Shown: piece by piece, positions 1 to 5,799 of the stretch
Position numbering within the stretch: position 1 is the first letter of the stretch
Layout: every line of letters starts with the position of its first letter
Source of the DNA: Pseudomonadota bacterium
GTDB lineage: Bacteria; Pseudomonadota; Alphaproteobacteria; Micropepsales; Micropepsaceae
Assembly (NCBI GenBank): GCA_021808875.1
Contig: JAKBAU010000092.1
Span: 1 to 6,323 of the forward strand
Reading direction: 5' to 3'
Length of the DNA stretch: 6,323 nucleotides
Made by a program: the position numbers and the translations under genes
The notes under the pieces: generated by a model
What the model saw: the letters and a program-made list of their open reading frames with translations, nothing else
Databases searched by the model: none
What the model was told of the DNA's origin: nothing

Positions 1-1
1 G

Positions 2-1075
2 GCCAAGGAGATTCACGAACAGCCGGAAGTCATCGCGCACACGCTCGCCCATTATCTTGATCCCTCCGCTCTTGTGGTGCAGCTGCGCGAACCGGCTTTA
101 GTCGGGGTCCTTAAAACCGCCAGTCGCCTGACGATTTCGGCATGCGGAACGGCATTTTATGCCGGGCTGATCGGCAAATACTGGTTTGAGCGTCTGGGCC
201 GGCTGGCAGTGGAGGCCGATGTCGCCTCAGAGCTGCGCTATCGCGAGCCTGTTTATCCCAGCGGCGGGGCGGCGCTGTTCATTTCCCAATCCGGGGAAAC
301 TGCCGATACGCTGGCCGCACTGCGTGACGCGAAGGCCAACGGCCAGACCACGATTGCGGTTGTGAATGTCCCGGAGAGCTCTATCGCCAGGGAGGCAGAT
401 ATTGTCCTGCCCACATTTGCAGGCCCTGAGATCGGCGTAGCCTCAACCAAAGCGTTCACCTGTCAGCTTGCAGTGCTTGCAGCCCTCGCGATTGCCGCGG
501 GGCGGGCACGCAGCGCCCTTGACGCCGATCAGGAGCGGACATTGGTTGCGTCGCTTCTCGAGATACCGCGCCACATCGTCGAATTCATGAAGCAGGAAGA
601 AGTGGTCGAGGCGCTTGGCGGTGATCTCGCCAAGGCACGCGACGTGCTCTATCTGGGACGCGGGGTCAATTTCCCGCTGGCCATGGAAGGCGCCTTAAAG
701 CTCAAGGAAATCTCCTACATTCATGCTGAAGGCTATGCCGCCGGTGAAATGAAGCACGGCCCCATTGCGCTGATTGACGAGAACGTCCCGGTGATTGTGC
801 TGGCGCCTCACGATAGCTGGTTCGAGAAAACCGTCTCGAACATGCAGGAGACTATGGCACGGGGCGGCAAGGTCGTGCTGATTTCCGATGCGGCCGGCAT
901 CGCTGCGGCCGGCGAGTCGGCTTATGCCAGCATCGCAGTCCCGGCCATGGCCCCCACTTTTGCGCCTCTTGTTTACGCGGTACCGGTGCAGATGCTGGCC
1001 TACTACATGGCCTTGGCCAAGGGTACCGATGTTGATCAGCCGCGCAATCTGGCCAAGAGCGTCACCGTCGAGTAG
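2..1075 (+). CDS. glmS: Glutamine--fructose-6-phosphate aminotransferase (isomerizing), C-terminal part; 5' end outside window
   Basis: GlmS makes glucosamine-6-phosphate from fructose-6-phosphate and glutamine in the cytoplasm, the first step toward UDP-GlcNAc for peptidoglycan and LPS. The frame is open from base 2 and gives 357 residues. E. coli GlmS has about 608, so the N-terminal glutaminase domain is missing because the window begins inside the gene. The fragment opens with the family linker KEIHEQP. Two SIS sugar-isomerase domains follow: the first carries CGTAFYAG (from residue 48), SQSGET (95-100) and ASTKAF; the second carries EGALKLKE (229-236) and KHGPIALID. By alignment from memory, E236, H252 and K352 correspond to E. 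coli E488, H504 and K603. The C-terminus PRNLAKSVTVE is the near-invariant family end. A GTG at 74 is an internal Val codon, not a start. No frameshift or missing motif is seen. Identity is very secure. Confidence 0.97.
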   Translation, partial: AKEIHEQPEVIAHTLAHYLDPSALVVQLREPALVGVLKTASRLTISACGTAFYAGLIGKYWFERLGRLAVEADVASELRYREPVYPSGGAALFISQSGETADTLAALRDAKANGQTTIAVVNVPESSIAREADIVLPTFAGPEIGVASTKAFTCQLAVLAALAIAAGRARSALDADQERTLVASLLEIPRHIVEFMKQEEVVEALGGDLAKARDVLYLGRGVNFPLAMEGALKLKEISYIHAEGYAAGEMKHGPIALIDENVPVIVLAPHDSWFEKTVSNMQETMARGGKVVLISDAAGIAAAGESAYASIAVPAMAPTFAPLVYAVPVQMLAYYMALAKGTDVDQPRNLAKSVTVE

Positions 1076-1136
1076 CCAGGTGCGTTCCGCATCAGGGCAT
1101 GGGCGCCCCCTTCTGTTCCGGCAGTAGGAATCACAT

Positions 1137-1165
1137 GGCTGGACCGCTATGGTCTGGTTCCAGCC
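1137..1165 (+). other. Stem-loop after glmS (possible structured 3' end)
   Basis: GGCTGGACC at 1137-1145 pairs with GGTTCCAGCC at 1156-1165, giving a nine-pair stem with one bulged T and a 10-base loop. It lies about 60 bases past the glmS stop. No T-run follows (the next bases are GGCCGGCG), so it is not a standard intrinsic terminator. It could stabilise the glmS mRNA 3' end, or be chance pairing in GC-rich DNA. Confidence 0.25.
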
Positions 1166-1309
1166 GGCCGGCGCGATCGGCGCAACAGGTGGGGTTTGAG
1201 GTCGTCCGCGCATGGTGGCATCAGCCCCGATCTGTCGTCATTTCCCAAGTCGCCGCTCCGACTATTTTGAAACGGCCCCTCCCGCCTTTCATCCGCAGGT
1301 GTCGAGGGG

Positions 1310-1316
1310 AAGGAGG
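1310..1316 (+). promoter_or_regulatory. Strong Shine-Dalgarno site that fixes the rpiA start
   Basis: AAGGAGG, a near-perfect match to the anti-16S sequence, ends four bases before the GTG at 1321. It decides between this GTG and the ATG at 1099 in the same frame: the conserved RpiA sequence begins directly after the GTG. Confidence 0.8.
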
Positions 1317-1320
1317 CCTA

Positions 1321-2028
1321 GTGAGCGATTCAGCAGAGTTCAAGCGTGTGGCGGCCGCCGCGGCTCTCGATTTTATCCACCCAGGTATGCGCCTCGGACT
1401 GGGTACCGGTTCGACGGCGGAAGCCTTCCTCGAGCTTCTGGCGGGACGTGTTGCCAAAGGTCTTGATGTGGTGGGTGCTGCAACCTCCGAGCGCACGGCG
1501 GGCAAAGCCCGCGCCTTGGGGATCAAGATTGCCGAATTGGATGACTTGGCCCCACTGGATGTAACCATAGACGGCGCTGATGAAACGGATGACGCCCTCA
1601 ATCTTATCAAGGGTGGGGGTGGCGCCTTGCTGCGGGAGAAGATCGTCGCTGCCTCCTCCCGTAAGATGGTGGTGATCGCAGATCATTCCAAACTGGTAAA
1701 GCGGCTGGGCGCGTATGCGCTGCCTGTGGAAATCGTTGCCTTTGGGGCCCGCAGCACGCTTGACCGCCTCGAGCGGACGCTGGCGGAATTTGGATACAAG
1801 GATGTGACAGTCACGCCGCGCAGCGGTCCGGAGGGTCTGTTTCGTACAGATAGTGGCAATCTTATCTTTGACTGTGCGCTGAAGGTAATTCATGACGCAC
1901 CGTCCCTAGCCACTGCGCTATCTCAGGTTCCTGGCGTCGTGGACCATGGCCTCTTCATTGGCCTAGCCAGCCATCTCATCATAGCCGGTCCCGCTGGCAC
2001 CAGAATTCTTGAAGGGAAGGCTTCATGA
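1321..2028 (+). CDS. rpiA: Ribose-5-phosphate isomerase A
   Basis: RpiA interconverts ribose-5-phosphate and ribulose-5-phosphate in the pentose phosphate pathway (cytoplasmic). The product is 235 aa; E. coli RpiA is 219. Family motifs appear in order: GLGTGSTA (residues 26-33, phosphate loop), TSERT (55-59), DGADETD (84-90), KGGGGALLREK (97-107), IADHSK, LPVEIV, GNLIFDC and GVVDHGLF. The catalytic set D84, D87, K97 and E106 matches E. coli D81, D84, K94 and E103 with a constant offset of three. The GTG start at 1321 is chosen because of the strong ribosome binding site just before it and because homology begins there. The 3' end overlaps the gor start by four bases (ATGA at 2025), which implies translational coupling. 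No missing residues or unusual composition were noticed. Confidence 0.97.
   Translation: MSDSAEFKRVAAAAALDFIHPGMRLGLGTGSTAEAFLELLAGRVAKGLDVVGAATSERTAGKARALGIKIAELDDLAPLDVTIDGADETDDALNLIKGGGGALLREKIVAASSRKMVVIADHSKLVKRLGAYALPVEIVAFGARSTLDRLERTLAEFGYKDVTVTPRSGPEGLFRTDSGNLIFDCALKVIHDAPSLATALSQVPGVVDHGLFIGLASHLIIAGPAGTRILEGKAS
2011..2020 (+). promoter_or_regulatory. Ribosome binding site for gor inside the rpiA 3' end
   Basis: The purine run GAAGGGAAGG ends four bases before the gor ATG and lies within the last codons of rpiA. Together with the ATGA overlap it supports ATG 2025 as the gor start and coupled translation of the two genes. Confidence 0.6.
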
Positions 2029-3407
2029 CATACGATTACGATCTGTTTGTAATAGGGGGAGGCTCGGGTGGTGTGCGCGCCAGCCGCATGGCTGCAGCAC
2101 AGGGCGCGCGCGTGGCTGTGGCCGAGGAGTACGGTTTCGGCGGAACTTGCGTAATCCGTGGCTGCATTCCCAAAAAGCTCTTTGTCTACGCCAGCCATTT
2201 TGGTGAGGCATTTGAGGATGCCTTCGGTTTTGGCTGGACCGTACCCACCCGAAAATTCGATTGGGCGACACTCGTTGCCAACAAGGATAAAGAGATCGCC
2301 AGGCTTGCGGATCTATATCGTCAGAATGTGATGAAGTCTGGCGCGGAAATCATCATGGAACGGGCTGAACTTCTCGATGTCCATACCATACATTTGAAGG
2401 GTTCGAACCGCCGTGTGACGTCACAATACATCCTGATTGCCACCGGTAGTCGTCCCTCGCGCGATCTGGGTGACTGTGCCGGTAGCGAATACGTAATCAC
2501 TTCCAATGAAGCCTTCCATCTGCCACACCTGCCGCGTCGTATTGTCATTGCCGGTGGCGGCTACATCGCAGTCGAGTTTGCCAATATCTTCCACGGACTG
2601 GGGTGCGAAACAACGCTGGTCTATCGTGGTGAGAAGATTCTGCGGGGCTTCGATGAACACATGCGCGATAGCCTTACCGAGGCAATGAACAACAAGGGAA
2701 TGCGCATTGTCACACGCAGGACGTTTCATCGTGTTGACAAGCGTGGCGACGAGTTTTTTGTCCTGACGGACCATGGCGAAATTCTAGAGACAGACTGCGT
2801 CATGGCGGCGATTGGAAGGCGACCCAATACCGATGGCATTGGTCTGGAGAAGGCCGGTGTAGCACTCGGCGCCAAAGGCGAAGTTCTGGTCGACAAATAC
2901 TCGCGCACCAATGTGGAACACATTTATGCCATTGGCGATGTGACCGACCGTCTGCAGCTCACACCTGTCGCCATTCATGAGGCAATGGCATTCGTGCGCA
3001 CCGTTTTTGAGAAAAAGCAGACCCCGGTGGATCACGAACTGGTCCCGACCGCCGTCTTCAGCCAGCCTGAGATTGCGACAGTTGGATTGAGTGAGGAGGC
3101 GGCTCTTCAGAAGGGGCATCGCATCGACGTCTATCTTTCGAAATTCCGCCCGTTGAAGCACACCTTGAGCGGGCGGGAAGAGCGCAGCCTGTTCAAGCTT
3201 GTTGTCGATTCCGACAATGGGCGCATACTTGGTTGCCACATCTTCGGTCAGGATGCGGCGGAGATCATACAGGTCGTTGCCATCGCGCTTAAAATGAGGG
3301 CGACCAAGGCTGATTTCGACGCGACCATGGCACTGCATCCGTCGGCAGCTGAGGAAATCGTGACCATGCGCAGCAAGAGTTACAGTAAAGAACCTTCGCC
3401 AGACTGA
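2025..3407 (+). CDS. gor: Glutathione-disulfide reductase (NADPH, FAD)
   Basis: Gor reduces GSSG to two GSH with NADPH, as a cytoplasmic FAD homodimer. At 460 aa it has the normal family length. FAD-binding GGGSGG is at residues 11-16. The redox disulfide is C42/C47 within GGTCVIRGCIPKK. The NADPH Rossmann motif GGGYIAVE is at 177-184. R201 and R207 match E. coli R198 and R204, the arginines that bind the NADPH 2'-phosphate. The second FAD motif is YAIGDVTD, with D305. The dimer-interface HPSAAEE supplies H438 and E443 (E. coli H439/E444), which act on the partner subunit. These features, with GCIPKK and the arginine pair, separate it from lipoamide dehydrogenase, mercuric reductase and trypanothione reductase. 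It is translationally coupled to rpiA, placing a producer-side pentose phosphate enzyme beside a major NADPH consumer. No frameshift was seen. Confidence 0.96.
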   Translation: MTYDYDLFVIGGGSGGVRASRMAAAQGARVAVAEEYGFGGTCVIRGCIPKKLFVYASHFGEAFEDAFGFGWTVPTRKFDWATLVANKDKEIARLADLYRQNVMKSGAEIIMERAELLDVHTIHLKGSNRRVTSQYILIATGSRPSRDLGDCAGSEYVITSNEAFHLPHLPRRIVIAGGGYIAVEFANIFHGLGCETTLVYRGEKILRGFDEHMRDSLTEAMNNKGMRIVTRRTFHRVDKRGDEFFVLTDHGEILETDCVMAAIGRRPNTDGIGLEKAGVALGAKGEVLVDKYSRTNVEHIYAIGDVTDRLQLTPVAIHEAMAFVRTVFEKKQTPVDHELVPTAVFSQPEIATVGLSEEAALQKGHRIDVYLSKFRPLKHTLSGREERSLFKLVVDSDNGRILGCHIFGQDAAEIIQVVAIALKMRATKADFDATMALHPSAAEEIVTMRSKSYSKEPSPD

Positions 3408-3576
3408 CGGGCGATTGTCCCCTTTTGATCGAGAAGGTTGCGTGGCTATTTTGACGCAGGCATGGGTGCACTGATGGACGGGCTCCTTAAGGCGGGTCTG
3501 GGGCTTGTAGAAGAGGGAGTGCGGATTTAGATCTGCGGCGTGCAAGACGCGGGTGATACACTTGAAGTTCGCCGCG
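3408..3576 (+). other. Intergenic gap between gor and mlaA
   Basis: These 169 bases hold no established gene. A TTGACG box at 3451-3456 resembles a -35 element, but the matching -10 position (about 3473-3479, GATGGAC) is poor. A 22-codon ORF lies at 3462-3530. Alternative in-frame mlaA starts (GTG 3553, TTG 3562) lie at the right end. Confidence 0.5.
3409..3426 (+). terminator. Very weak terminator-like element after gor
   Basis: Just past the gor stop, GGGC (3409-3412) can pair with GTCCC (3417-3421) with one bulged base. A CTTTT run ends at 3426. The stem is only four pairs, so this is a marginal candidate and may be chance. Confidence 0.15.
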
Positions 3577-4290
3577 ATGATCAGGGGATTGACGAGAGCG
3601 GCGGTGGTTCCAGCCCTTCTACTCGTCAGTTGCTGTGCCCGGCCACCTGCACCAGATGATCCTTTCGAGCCAGTCAACCGTGCAGTCTTTGGCTTCAATG
3701 AAAGATTCAATCGGCACGTAACGTTACCGGTGGACTGGATTTATACCTATCAACTCCCGGTAGGGTTGAAGCAGCCGCTGCATAATGTTCTCACCAATCT
3801 GCAAAGTCCGGTGGTGTTCGCCAACGAGCTGTTGCAGTGCCGCGTACAAAGCGCTGCTGAGACGCTGGCGCGCTTTTTACTCAATTCGACATTGGGGCTT
3901 GGCGGTCTGAACGATTTTGCGGGTGCCCACGCAGGACTTCCGCCCCAGCATGCGGATTTCGGGCAGACGCTTGCCGCTTACGGCGTCAGGAGTGGTCCGT
4001 TTTTGGTACTGCCATTGGTCGGACCGACGTCTGCGCGTGACGCCTTTGGTGCTCTTGTCGATGTTGTTGCTGATCCTTTGTTCTATATTCCAGGGGGCTG
4101 GTCGCTTCTGGCTCATACCGGAGCGGTCGTTGGGATTGACACGGCCCAGTCTCTTCAGGCGCACGCCAACACTCTTTACCTGCGTACCCAGCTTTCGGGT
4201 GCCTCGCTCGAACCCTATGCGACAATGCGCAGCGCCTATCGACAGGCGCGACGAAGCGAGCTGGGACGCGGATCGGCGCGGGCGAAATAG
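3577..4290 (+). CDS. mlaA: MlaA (VacJ) family phospholipid-binding lipoprotein
   Basis: MlaA is an outer-membrane lipoprotein that removes misplaced phospholipid from the outer leaflet and passes it to periplasmic MlaC for return to the inner membrane. From ATG 3577 the product is 237 aa (E. coli 251). It opens with a lipoprotein signal peptide: Arg residues, a hydrophobic core ALLLV, and lipobox LVSC with lipidated C19 (E. coli C18). Family signatures follow: DPFEPVNRAVFGFN (from 28), RFLLNSTLGLGGLNDFA (99-115), FGQTLAAYGV, GPFLVLPLVGPTSARD (140-155) and, near the end, EPYATMRSAYRQARR, all aligning with E. coli MlaA from memory. The start is uncertain: GTG 3553 and TTG 3562 are in frame, none has a strong ribosome binding site, and 3577 best fits the signal-peptide length. 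No mlaBCDEF gene is next to it, so its partners must lie elsewhere. Confidence 0.93.
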   Translation: MIRGLTRAAVVPALLLVSCCARPPAPDDPFEPVNRAVFGFNERFNRHVTLPVDWIYTYQLPVGLKQPLHNVLTNLQSPVVFANELLQCRVQSAAETLARFLLNSTLGLGGLNDFAGAHAGLPPQHADFGQTLAAYGVRSGPFLVLPLVGPTSARDAFGALVDVVADPLFYIPGGWSLLAHTGAVVGIDTAQSLQAHANTLYLRTQLSGASLEPYATMRSAYRQARRSELGRGSARAK

Positions 4291-4307
4291 GTTTTTGCTC
4301 CCCAGAT

Positions 4308-4324
4308 TACGCTCCCGGAGCGTA
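4308..4324 (+). terminator. Perfect stem-loop after mlaA; possible terminator without U-run
   Basis: TACGCTC (4308-4314) and GAGCGTA (4318-4324) form a perfect seven-pair stem around the triloop CCG, starting 17 bases after the mlaA stop. The bases that follow (GCGCCTTCAG) are not a T-run, so intrinsic termination is doubtful. GTTTTTG precedes the stem at 4291-4297, but on the other strand that A-run does not directly abut it either. It could act as an mRNA 3' stabiliser or form part of the aroG upstream control region. Confidence 0.35.
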
Positions 4325-4337
4325 GCGCCTTCAGGGT

Positions 4338-4360
4338 ACACTGGCATTCTTGTGCAGTGT
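4338..4360. repeat. Inverted repeat across the aroG candidate promoter (possible operator)
   Basis: ACACTG (4338-4343) and CAGTGT (4355-4360) are perfect inverted six-base arms with an 11-base spacer. The centre-to-centre distance is 17 bases. The left arm covers part of the candidate -35 and the right arm lies in the spacer before the -10, a position where a bound dimeric repressor would block RNA polymerase. No regulator is identified, and six-base arms can occur by chance. Confidence 0.3.
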
Positions 4361-4370
4361 CCCGTATATG
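4341..4370 (+). promoter_or_regulatory. Candidate promoter for aroG
   Basis: CTGGCA (4341-4346, four of six matches to TTGACA) and TATATG (4365-4370, four of six to TATAAT) are separated by 18 bases. A transcript starting about seven bases after the -10 box would leave a leader of about 20 bases before GTG 4398, including the ribosome binding site. The match is moderate and rests on housekeeping-sigma consensus only. Confidence 0.35.
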
Positions 4371-4381
4371 CGGGTCTGGTT

Positions 4382-4387
4382 CTTGGA
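4382..4387 (+). promoter_or_regulatory. Ribosome binding site for aroG
   Basis: TTGGAG lies 10 bases before GTG 4398, the codon after which class II DAHP synthase homology begins. In-frame alternatives (ATG 4368, TTG 4350) have no comparable site, and ATG 4368 would overlap the candidate -10 box. Confidence 0.45.
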
Positions 4388-4397
4388 GTACGCCACT

Positions 4398-5771
4398 GTG
4401 TCGTGGACGCCGTCCTCCTGGCGAGAAAAACCAATTCGTCAGGTGCCTGAATACCCCGATCCGGCGGAATTGGCCGCGGTCGAGGCGCGTTTGAAGTCGC
4501 ATCCGCCGCTGGTGTTCGCCGGTGAGGCAAGAAACCTGCGTCGTGCCCTTGCCCAGGTTGCTGAAGGCAAGGCGTTTCTGCTTCAGGGAGGCGACTGCGC
4601 CGAGAGCTTTGCCGAGTTTCATCCCGACAACATCCGGGATCTCTTCCGGGTGTTGCTGCAAATGTCTGTGGTGTTGACCTTTGCGGCGGCCATGCCGGTG
4701 GTGAAGGTGGGACGTATCGCCGGACAGTTCGCCAAGCCGCGTTCCGAGCCGTTTGAGCGACAGGATGGGGTGGAACTTCCATCCTATCGTGGCGATTGCG
4801 TCAACGGTCCTGAATTTACCCGCGAGAGCCGCACGCCTGATCCCCAGAGGCTGATGCAGGCCTATGCTCAGTCCGCGGCCACACTGAACCTGCTGCGGGC
4901 ATTTGCCAGCGGCGGCTATGCTGACCTGCATAATGTGCATCGCTGGACCCTGAGCTTTATAGCCGGCAATGCTGCTGGAGAGCGTTACCAGGCATTGGCA
5001 GGACGGATTGGCGAGACGCTCGACTTCATGGAAGCCTGCGGAATTACCTCTGCCTCGGTACCGCAATTGCGGACCACCGACTTCTACACCAGCCATGAGG
5101 CTCTGCTGCTCGGCTACGAGCAGGCGCTCACCCGTATCGATTCTACATCAGGTGACTGGTATAATACTTCGGCTCACATGCTGTGGATTGGCGATCGTAC
5201 CCGCCAGCTGGATGGCGCTCATGTTGAGTTCTGCCGAGGTATCAAGAATCCGCTGGGGATCAAATGCGGGCCCGGTATCGAAGAAGATGAGTTGCTACGC
5301 CTGATTGCGGTGCTCAATCCGGACAACCTGCCCGGACGCATTACCCTGATCTGTCGTTTCGGTGCCGATCGCGTGGCGGACCGGCTGCCACGCCTCATTC
5401 GCGCAGTGAGTCGCGAAGGGGCAAAGGTCGTCTGGTCCTCCGATCCCATGCATGGCAACACCATCAAGTCGCAGTCGGGCTATAAAACGCGACCCTTCGA
5501 TCGCATTCTCAAGGAGATCCGCAGCTTCTTCGAGATCCATGGCGCTGAAGGTACCCACGCAGGTGGCGTCCATTTCGAAATGACTGGTCAGAATGTTACC
5601 GAATGTCTGGGTGGTGCCCAGGCGATTTCTGATCAGGACTTGTCCAGCCGCTATCACACCCATTGCGATCCGCGTCTGAATGCGAGCCAGGCCCTCGAAT
5701 TGGCTTTTCTGATGGCGGAGGCGCTACGGGCCGAGCGCATCAACGGACGCGGCTTCGCAGCGTCCGCGTGA
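4398..5771 (+). CDS. aroG: Class II 3-deoxy-7-phosphoheptulonate (DAHP) synthase
   Basis: This enzyme condenses PEP with erythrose-4-phosphate to DAHP, the metal-dependent first step of the shikimate pathway. From GTG 4398 the product is 457 aa (M. tuberculosis AroG 462). The N-terminus [10 protein letters not shown] and [13 protein letters not shown] are typical of the class II family. Metal ligands C67 (GGDCAES), H352 (DPMHGNT), E394 (HFEMTGQ) and D424 (HCDPRLN) match M. tuberculosis C87, H369, E411 and D441; the 42- and 30-residue spacings of the last three are identical. The full-length middle ([32 protein letters not shown]) resembles the long regulated form, but feedback control cannot be read from sequence alone. 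The start is chosen by homology and TTGGAG upstream. The symbol follows mycobacterial use; aroF or aroA are used elsewhere, and E. coli aroG is an unrelated class I enzyme. The next gene follows after 28 bases. Confidence 0.96.
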   Translation: MSWTPSSWREKPIRQVPEYPDPAELAAVEARLKSHPPLVFAGEARNLRRALAQVAEGKAFLLQGGDCAESFAEFHPDNIRDLFRVLLQMSVVLTFAAAMPVVKVGRIAGQFAKPRSEPFERQDGVELPSYRGDCVNGPEFTRESRTPDPQRLMQAYAQSAATLNLLRAFASGGYADLHNVHRWTLSFIAGNAAGERYQALAGRIGETLDFMEACGITSASVPQLRTTDFYTSHEALLLGYEQALTRIDSTSGDWYNTSAHMLWIGDRTRQLDGAHVEFCRGIKNPLGIKCGPGIEEDELLRLIAVLNPDNLPGRITLICRFGADRVADRLPRLIRAVSREGAKVVWSSDPMHGNTIKSQSGYKTRPFDRILKEIRSFFEIHGAEGTHAGGVHFEMTGQNVTECLGGAQAISDQDLSSRYHTHCDPRLNASQALELAFLMAEALRAERINGRGFAASA

Positions 5772-5785
5772 GCATGGTGGCGACG

Positions 5786-5792
5786 AAAGGGA
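5786..5792 (+). promoter_or_regulatory. Ribosome binding site for the gene at 5800
   Basis: AAAGGGA lies seven bases before ATG 5800. It favours this start over the GTG at 5768 that overlaps the aroG stop and the ATG at 5774; both are in another frame that stops at 5807-5809 after at most 13 codons. Confidence 0.5.
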
Positions 5793-5799
5793 ACCGGGC

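Larger units (their letters stand above)
1076..1320 (+). other. 245-base intergenic gap between glmS and rpiA
   Basis: No gene is supported here. The rpiA frame stays open upstream to an ATG at 1099, but those 74 extra codons show no resemblance to RpiA and lie upstream of a strong ribosome binding site, so I treat them as non-coding. The stretch contains GC-rich inverted repeats (1137-1165, and a 10-base palindrome GCCGGCCGGC at 1163-1172). I could not find a convincing -35/-10 pair; TATTTT at 1263-1268 is the only AT-rich box and its upstream partner is poor. A promoter for rpiA is expected in this gap but is not visible. Confidence 0.6.

Noticed and set aside
695..1213. 172-residue minus-strand frame opposite the glmS 3' end
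   Set aside because: Shadow of glmS; no plausible ribosome binding site or domain.
3519..3530. GAAGAGGGA followed by GTG CGG ATT TAG, resembling a ribosome binding site and start
   Set aside because: It stops after three codons and is not in frame with mlaA, so it cannot be the mlaA start.
2784..3710. 308-residue open frame on the minus strand across the 3' half of gor and the start of mlaA
   Set aside because: It lies mostly antisense to a clearly conserved gor gene, shows no recognisable domain, and is what codon bias on the + strand produces in the complementary frame.
3917..4450. 177-residue + strand frame overlapping the 3' half of mlaA and the aroG start
   Set aside because: Out of frame with both conserved genes and Arg-rich, as expected for a shifted reading of GC-rich coding DNA.
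3877..5096. Two long minus-strand frames (3877-4782 and 4236-5096) opposite mlaA and aroG
   Set aside because: They overlap each other and two strongly identified + strand genes. Their products are low-complexity and rich in Arg, Pro and His, with no family features.
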